Assembly: GCA_019648995.1 (NCBI GenBank)
Contig: BLXT01001819.1
Location: forward strand, 1,359,992 to 1,386,975
Reading direction: 5' to 3'
From: Plakobranchus ocellatus
Lineage: Eukaryota; Mollusca; Gastropoda; Plakobranchidae
Length of the DNA: 26,984 nt
Under the pieces are notes generated by a model. It ran no database searches, was not told the origin of the DNA, and worked only from the letters and a program-made list of their open reading frames with translations. Below are positions 21,610 through 26,984 of the stretch, piece after piece. Numbering within the stretch: the stretch's first letter is position 1; each line of letters begins with the position of its first letter. Both the position numbers and the translations under genes were made by a program.

Positions 21610-22080
21610 TCTCAGAGCAACATACATTCCGTTTTTATTTTTTTCACATTCAAAGACAGGCCCATTCTTTCGCTCTCTAAAATAACACTAAAGTATCTAA
21701 AACGTTTTTGAACTTGTTCACCAGATTCTACTGTTTAATCTGTATGAGTGAGATTATTAAGATTTTCTCCATTTACCCTTATGCCTTATATTAACATGAA
21801 GATTCCTGAAGATTATTTCACAAGCTATTAAGGTGATCAGGGGACATTACACATCCCTGCCTCTTACCTCTTTTTGTGGATTTAAAATCAATTCTCACAG
21901 ATACAAATCATACAATATGATCCCAGTATAGATTTCTAATTACTCTCAGATCTTTACCATCAATGTCCAATTTTTCTCTGTTTTACTTTGTCAAAGGCCT
22001 TAGATAATAAATGAAATTGAGCTGGCGTTCTTTAAGCATTCCTGTACACCTTTCCATAAGTGTCTGGCTCAGATCATGGA
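21610..22080 (-). mobile_element. Decayed LINE (non-LTR retrotransposon) reverse-transcriptase fragment
   Basis: Read on the minus strand, reverse-transcriptase blocks occur in the right order. These are LMERCTGMLKERQ near 22030-22070, KAFDKV (22001-21984), IDGKDLRVIRNLYWD (21964-21920), QGCVMSP (21859-21839), GENLNNLTHTD in place of the usual NNL.YADD, and ESERMGLSLNVKKIKTECM (about 21677-21620). The blocks fall in three different frames with at least two frameshifts and several stops. The catalytic YADD has decayed to THTD followed by a stop, so the copy is dead. KAFDKV, QGC and GL.LN.KKTK are diagnostic of LINE reverse transcriptases. The clade (RTE-like or L2/CR1-like) is unresolved. No endonuclease region or 3' tail is recognised. 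Confidence 0.78.
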
Positions 22081-23580
22081 TACACTTTGTGTTACATTTT
22101 GCCCAAAAAATTTTTTGAACCAAAGAAATGAGATTTGGTGAATGGACATGCTAGATACTGTATTATCATAAAAATTCACTCTCAGAGCAGGATACATTCG
22201 TTTTTTCAGGGCATTCATTTGTAAAGATGCTTTTAGAAATCTATACGTTACTTGGTGTCCCACATTGTCTCCCTAGCTCTGCAACAGTGCAAGTATATTT
22301 ATGAGGATTGATTCATTTTGTGATAAGAAAAATGTGACTAGCTATTTTATGAATGAAAATTAGAAGGCTAGGACAGACAAGAGATCAGCAACCAGGTGTA
22401 CTTACATGGGACACCGTCACGCACAGAATGCCTTCTAATTTATCCAGCAGACTTCAAATATTTTTAAAATGTCCAAGGCAACCATATCTTGCTTTTGAAC
22501 TGTCTGTAGTTTCCATAAGAACATAAGATTTTTTTAACATTGTCACTTGAGTTGGAACTAACTAAGAATATTTCTCTTAAATGTCTGCTGTTCACATGTA
22601 AGAACCAACCGTGACTTAACTTTTGCATCAAGAGCTACAAACAGAAGATAATTCTCACATCATTCACCTAAGGTTGTTAATGTTTAAGTTGTTTTCCTTA
22701 AAAAATCAAATACAAATTTTGATAATACATTTCTCGTTTGAAATATTGATATTGAAGTGCCTAATTCTAAAAAAAGCGATCCTGGTGTACACATTCGTTA
22801 CTAAGACCCTCAACTAGTGTCCCCGTTATGCACATCGGTAACTTAACCCAATTTCAACAAACGATTTTCAAATAAGAACATTAAAAACGCTATCATGACC
22901 GAAAATTTTTTAAATGAAAGTGTATTCGACATTGTTTTATTGTAAATTATCGTTAGCGTGCACCTGAAAGCATTAGATCTAGAGAATTCTAGTCTAGAAC
23001 TAATGTACATGAACAATCTTAAATGTGTAAAAATTGTGGAAATTTGCTTAAAACTAAAGAACTACACTTTACAGTTTTTTACCTTCATATCTCAGAAAAA
23101 ACATTCGTAGATACAGATAATCCAGATATATATACAGAGCAGCATTACAAATCTTGCGTGCATTATGAAGACTGAAATGACGGGACGCGAAACAAAACCG
23201 AGTTACATGTATTTCGAAAGAGTGATTTCCTGTTAAAGAACTGTTTTTAATCTTCAATGTTTGGTACATACTTTCGGTTAAAATAGTGAATGGCTATCTC
23301 ACGGTGGTCGCGCCACAGTCATCACACCAAACCTACGCGATCAAGAAAAAGGCTCTGAAATTTTATACTCTTATATAATTATATAAAACTCATGTAGAGG
23401 CGGTTCCATGAAGTTATGATAGGAAAACATACTCAAGTTCCATTAAACCCATCCATGAAATGGAAAGGTGCGGAGATTATTAAGACTGCTAAATGTGACG
23501 CAAAGAGTAAGGCACAGAGTAGGTTTTTGTTAGCCGATGTGCGATCAACAGGCGTTTTCACTTGATATATGCGCTGCATT
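22081..23580. other. Intergenic region
   Basis: No gene is recognised. 22081-22263 may be a further decayed upstream part of the minus-strand LINE, since a minus-strand frame is open there, but I see no diagnostic motif. A small inverted repeat lies at 22971-23005. 23150-23540 has more CpG dinucleotides (for example near 23180, 23310 and 23335) than the surrounding DNA, without clear promoter motifs. Confidence 0.4.
22971..23005. repeat. Small TCTAGA-containing inverted repeat
   Basis: The 13-bp arms CATTAGATCTAGA (22971-22983) and TCTAGAACTAATG (22993-23005) pair with one mismatch around a 9-bp loop. It shares the TAGATCTAGA core with the palindrome in PDSS1 intron 1. Confidence 0.75.
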
Positions 23581-23674
23581 GGCCCATTAAAGCCTTTTTC
23601 ATGCTTCAAGATTTTCACAACTTTTTTGGCCCATTAAAGCCTTTTTCATGCTTCAAGATTTTCACAACTTTTTT
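23581..23674 (+). repeat. Exact 47-bp tandem duplication
   Basis: The unit starting GGCCCATTAAAGCC and ending CACAACTTTTTT occupies 23581-23627 and 23628-23674 without a single difference. The start of a third unit (GG) follows. The identity implies a very recent duplication or an assembly error. Confidence 0.95.
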
Positions 23675-25568
23675 GGTTCTCTTCAAATGTTTGACAGGCA
23701 TTTGAATTTCTGCTTATTAAAATGTAACAATTTGCACTCCAAATGTTACCGGTTTTTTACTTCAAACATGTATATTGTCAACTGAAGGCTGCAATCCTGG
23801 TATGTAGTGCTTCCTTGGCCATTTTTTTTCCATATAAAAGAAAAAATAAAGGCAAATGTGAAATTTCAGCATTAGTGGAGCCCTTGAATTAAAGTCTAGT
23901 CTTATCAGGCATAAAGCCAAACTTTTGCAGATAGTTCTGGTGTTAAACTCTTGCACTTTCTATGCATCAAAACATTGCAACATGATTTTTGTAAAATGGC
24001 TCTTTGTACCAATTGCTCAAGAAGTTCATATTCTCTTGCCCCTTGGTATTTTAGGTATACAAAGTAAACAGATTTACAAAGTTCTGGGATTGATAATATT
24101 GTATTTAGGAATTATGTTGTCAGCTCTATTCCTAAAATATCTAATGTTATCAGGTCTTGCATTAATATTAGCATTACTGGCATAACAAGCATAGAGGACG
24201 ATAATTCAAAAGCCAAGCTAGGGAGGTATCTAGAAGAGAAGAAAATACTGAATAGTGGTAAAAAGCTGGCAAATATTGAAAACTATGTGAGTACTTTAAT
24301 AGTATTCATATTTATTCAAGTTATTGTATCGGCTGGAAGCATTTTGTAATTAAACAAACTACTTCCGTTTTTTTACAAAATGGAAAAGAGGAAGAAGCAA
24401 TAGTTCAGGGCAAACAAAAGTGAAGCAAAGTTTATATTCAGCGTAACTCTTTCACACCTTTACATCTGAACTCAACATTACCATTATATTGTAGATCTAA
24501 ATATGAAGTGTGGAAATAAAATGGATTCAAATTTATAAACTTTCCCTTCAATTTTTTGGCCACACATTTTCTTTACATTTCTTCGGGGGAACTTAAGCTC
24601 ACGCAGTAAAATGCTCAGTACAGCAATAGGTGGAAGGGTTAAGTAGTTTATATTCAGCTTACACAAAGTTAAGAAAAATGGTAATTTTGGCTTGAAAACG
24701 CAATTTATTAAGATTTTATTAGAAGTAAAAAAAAAGTATACAAATACAGTACTCCTTGAAACATATAAATAAGTTATGAGGATCCTGAAGATGCAATGGT
24801 GGTTGAAGAAAAATATAGTAAGAGAATCACCAATTCAAACTTAAAAGAACACATTACATGAGTATACCTAACATTTCACCCGCTTAAGCTTTATCAAGCA
24901 AAAAATGAAGATCACAAGGATACGTTGTTACGTATGCTCAGGTTGTTTAATTTGTTCTTATAAGTTTGGGTTAGTGATTCTTTTACTATATTTATTACGT
25001 TTTATTGAAATCTTTAGCACTCTGATGCTACAGTGCTACACTTTTTTTTTTTTTTTTTTCAATATATGGAAAATCAGAAAATTGGGTATTTTTTCTTTAA
25101 TCTCATTGATTGCTTCCACCAATACATGTACCATCTTTAAACTACAAGCAAGAAAGAAAAAAAGAAAACACGATGTATTTCTTACAAATTTTAATTTGAA
25201 AAAGGATGCACAACACACCCGCTTTGTTTGTGGGGGTTTTCTTTCTTTTTTTTTTTTAACATTTTTCCCTTGTTTTTATCACAGTAACTTGTTTTAATAT
25301 GTACATGGTAACTAACGACAGACAAAAACTTTGCAGCCTCCAAATTGACAAGACAAGTCACACCAACTTTACATGGCTAATATCTTGTAATACTCTGTAC
25401 ATATGCACACATGCAACGCTTAACTTACATTCAGTAATGTACATATCAATCTAAAGATAATACAACACACAACTTGTCAAGTGACTCCCAATACATTCAA
25501 ACATGAAATAATAAGAAATGGCAATTGAAAACTATCTGTAATTGTGTACAATATTTTCATATTTAATA
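23675..25568. other. Intergenic region, possibly including 3' UTR of a minus-strand neighbour
   Basis: No recognised gene. It has T-rich runs (25041-25059, 25244-25259). An open frame without a start codon at about 24065-24349 ends its most coding-like part at a good donor (TAT|GTGAGT, 24287); I treat it as an unproven candidate and describe it under findings. Confidence 0.4.
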
Positions 25569-26071
25569 CAGTGCACACCTGATATTTCGACATCAAAGGG
25601 ACCCGGCCACACATGTCGAATTAAAAGAATATCCGATTGTAAGAAAACCAAGCTATAGAGTGATCTTTTGCCTTGGTATTAAATATTAAATGTAACACCA
25701 CTGACAAGATCTTCTTTGCCACCAGCTATATACAAACATACATGCACACATGAGTTGTATCTAGCGGGGGATGCCTGCCACTGCCATCCACGCATATTGC
25801 AGTGTTAAATCTAGGCCGTTGAGCGTAGGTCTAGGCTCAGCCTAGTGTCACACCTTTCCTCATCTTTTTAGCACCCATTACTCTCCATCCAATATCTCAT
25901 CACCCACGCAGAAACTTAGTCACACAATGAATAGTTTGTGTCAGGCACATTAGTTTGCTGCTGGATGCGGCCAGGCAAAAGCATTTTGGTTTAGTTTGAT
26001 CTGAAAATGGGAAGGGAACTGTCAAATTAAGAGAAATGAGCCAGGTAAATCGAATTATGCGGAGTGCACTG
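25569..26071. mobile_element. pogo/Tigger-like MITE (Tc1/mariner superfamily), 503 bp, TA target duplication
   Basis: The left end CAGTGCACACCTGATATTTC and the right end read inward, CAGTGCACTCCGCATAATTC, match at 15 of 20 positions. TTCGA follows in both arms. TA flanks both ends directly (25567-25568 and 26072-26073). The inner GGGACCCGGCCACACATGTC and the TCGAATTAAAAG words are typical of this family of short elements. There is no transposase; the 79-codon minus-strand frame inside is a chance frame. Confidence 0.85.
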
Positions 26072-26073
26072 TA

Positions 26074-26758
26074 TCTATAATGATTTGTATCTGGTTTTGG
26101 CATTGTGACCAGTCTTGTCCCAAGTTTCTTTAGAATCAAAATAGCATATCAAGCTCTATTAATGTATTATACAACTGTAGTTATACAAAACATTACACGA
26201 TTTTCAGCAAGACACCAACAATATCTACATATCATTACCTGCTACTGACACTATGGCCTATGTGCAACATAGTTTCTGTCCAAGTCTTCTAAAAGGATTG
26301 AAACACTAAACGTTATTCAACTCCACATCAATTGCAAAAAGACACTATCATAGCTTTAAGAGAAATCAATAAAGCCTTTAGTTCTGTAATAAAAGATACA
26401 TCTTTTTTTCTTTCAAAACAAAAAAAAAAAAATCAGTAGCATTATATAAAAAAATAATAGCACTATGCAGTTAAATTCGCAAAACAAAAATGGAATGTAC
26501 AATCTTCAGTACGTGGCAATGAAACTTTCAACTAGAAAGCCCACTGTGAAGCCAAATTGTATTAAAACAAGCCCTAGAGTTTGAAGCATGGAAATTTTAA
26601 TCCACATGCAGCAAGATTTTCTTTCTCTTATACCTCTAGTTTGAAAGCATGATTCAAAAATAAAAATGCCAAACTGCCTTTCCAATTTAAATTTTTCACT
26701 TCCTATTATTGCACGATTTTCAAAATAAAGCGCATGTTAGCACAGTCACTATTTTTTT
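26074..26758. other. Intergenic region or 3' UTR of a minus-strand neighbour
   Basis: AT-rich, with a poly-A run near 26420. I see nothing coding in it. If the exon candidate at 26759-26902 is real, this stretch would be its 3' UTR. Confidence 0.35.
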
Positions 26759-26902
26759 CTAAACATTACATCTCCAACTAACACCTAAAGGACTGACTTT
26801 GCCACCTAGATTTACTCTTCCCAGACCAGGGGTGCCACCACCCTGTTCATCTCCCAGGACCGGAGTCTCTGCCCTTATTTCTAAAAATCTATATGCATCC
26901 CT
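26759..26902 (-). CDS. Candidate terminal exon of an unrecognised minus-strand gene
   Basis: On the minus strand, a 48-codon stretch with a local GC peak ends in TAG (26761-26759). It includes LEIRAETPVLGDEQ, a Gly-rich turn, and GLGRVNLGGKVSPLGVSWRC. A possible acceptor AG lies just upstream at 26904-26903, behind TTATTCCTAT. I recognise no family, and an open frame of this length can occur by chance. The local composition (Gly, Glu, Val, Arg codons in AT-rich surroundings) is the main reason to list it. The rest of the gene would lie beyond the right edge. Confidence 0.22.
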   Translation of the reverse strand, partial: RDAYRFLEIRAETPVLGDEQGGGTPGLGRVNLGGKVSPLGVSWRCNV

Positions 26903-26984
26903 CTAACTCTGATAGGAATAAGCCTATAAGGGAAATTTTTTTTATTATATACCATAAAAAAGTTCTACAAATTCAAAATGAGTG

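Noticed and set aside
23925-24185. 86-codon hydrophobic plus-strand frame resembling a membrane protein
   Set aside because: The hydrophobicity follows from T-rich codons (Leu, Ile, Val, Phe). It overlaps a second open frame with more coding-like composition, and no family is recognised.
24905-25297. 130-codon plus-strand open frame
   Set aside because: It crosses two T-rich runs that read as poly-Phe; the sequence is low complexity and looks like T-rich intergenic DNA, not a protein.
26573-26653. Short direct repeat (CTAGAGTTTGAAGCATG and CTCTAGTTTGAAAGCATG)
   Set aside because: Only about 17 bp with indels; too short to distinguish from chance in AT-rich DNA.
1-26984. Search for CRISPR arrays, operons, phage or a novel multi-gene defence system
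   Set aside because: The window is intron-rich animal DNA. Apart from PDSS1 and transposon remnants I find no gene cluster or regular spacer-repeat array.

Overview
This is animal nuclear DNA: AT-rich, with long introns, GT-AG splice sites, microsatellites and several kinds of decayed transposable element. It holds one confidently identified gene, the orthologue of PDSS1 (all-trans polyprenyl diphosphate synthase subunit 1, the long-chain prenyl transferase of ubiquinone synthesis). The gene is complete on the + strand, with ten coding exons between 4946 and 16115, nine GT-AG introns and a predicted protein of 449 residues. Scattered TAGATCTAGATC-type motifs (about 1110, 4000, 4630, 5360, 21365, 22976) are, in my memory, common in gastropod molluscs. 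I therefore favour a mollusc, probably a gastropod, but this is an inference and not a proof.

Layout. 1-4945 is upstream, non-coding DNA. It has A/T, GA and AT/GT simple repeats, a likely hAT-type MITE (2747-2992), and a short GC-richer stretch with promoter-like motifs (3569-3678). 4946-16115 is PDSS1. Its introns carry a 53-bp near-perfect palindrome (intron 1), a tRNA-derived SINE (intron 3), a 667-bp element with terminal inverted repeats (intron 4) and the end of a pogo/Tigger-like element (intron 8). 16116 to about 17290 is the likely 3' UTR, with an AATAAA at 17269. 17290-26984 has no gene I can recognise. It contains a decayed minus-strand LINE reverse-transcriptase fragment (21610-22080), an exact 47-bp tandem duplication (23581-23674), a clean 503-bp pogo/Tigger-like MITE flanked by TA (25569-26071), and a weak candidate for the last exon of a minus-strand gene at the right edge (26759-26902).

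Function. The PDSS1 product is expected to pair with PDSS2, encoded elsewhere, in mitochondria and make the polyprenyl tail of ubiquinone. Both aspartate-rich catalytic motifs and the other family signatures are intact. I see no operon-like gene cluster, CRISPR array, non-coding RNA gene or novel multi-gene system. The points most worth a second look are the histidine-rich N-terminal segment of PDSS1, the intronic palindrome, the exact tandem duplication and the unresolved open frames on the right side.
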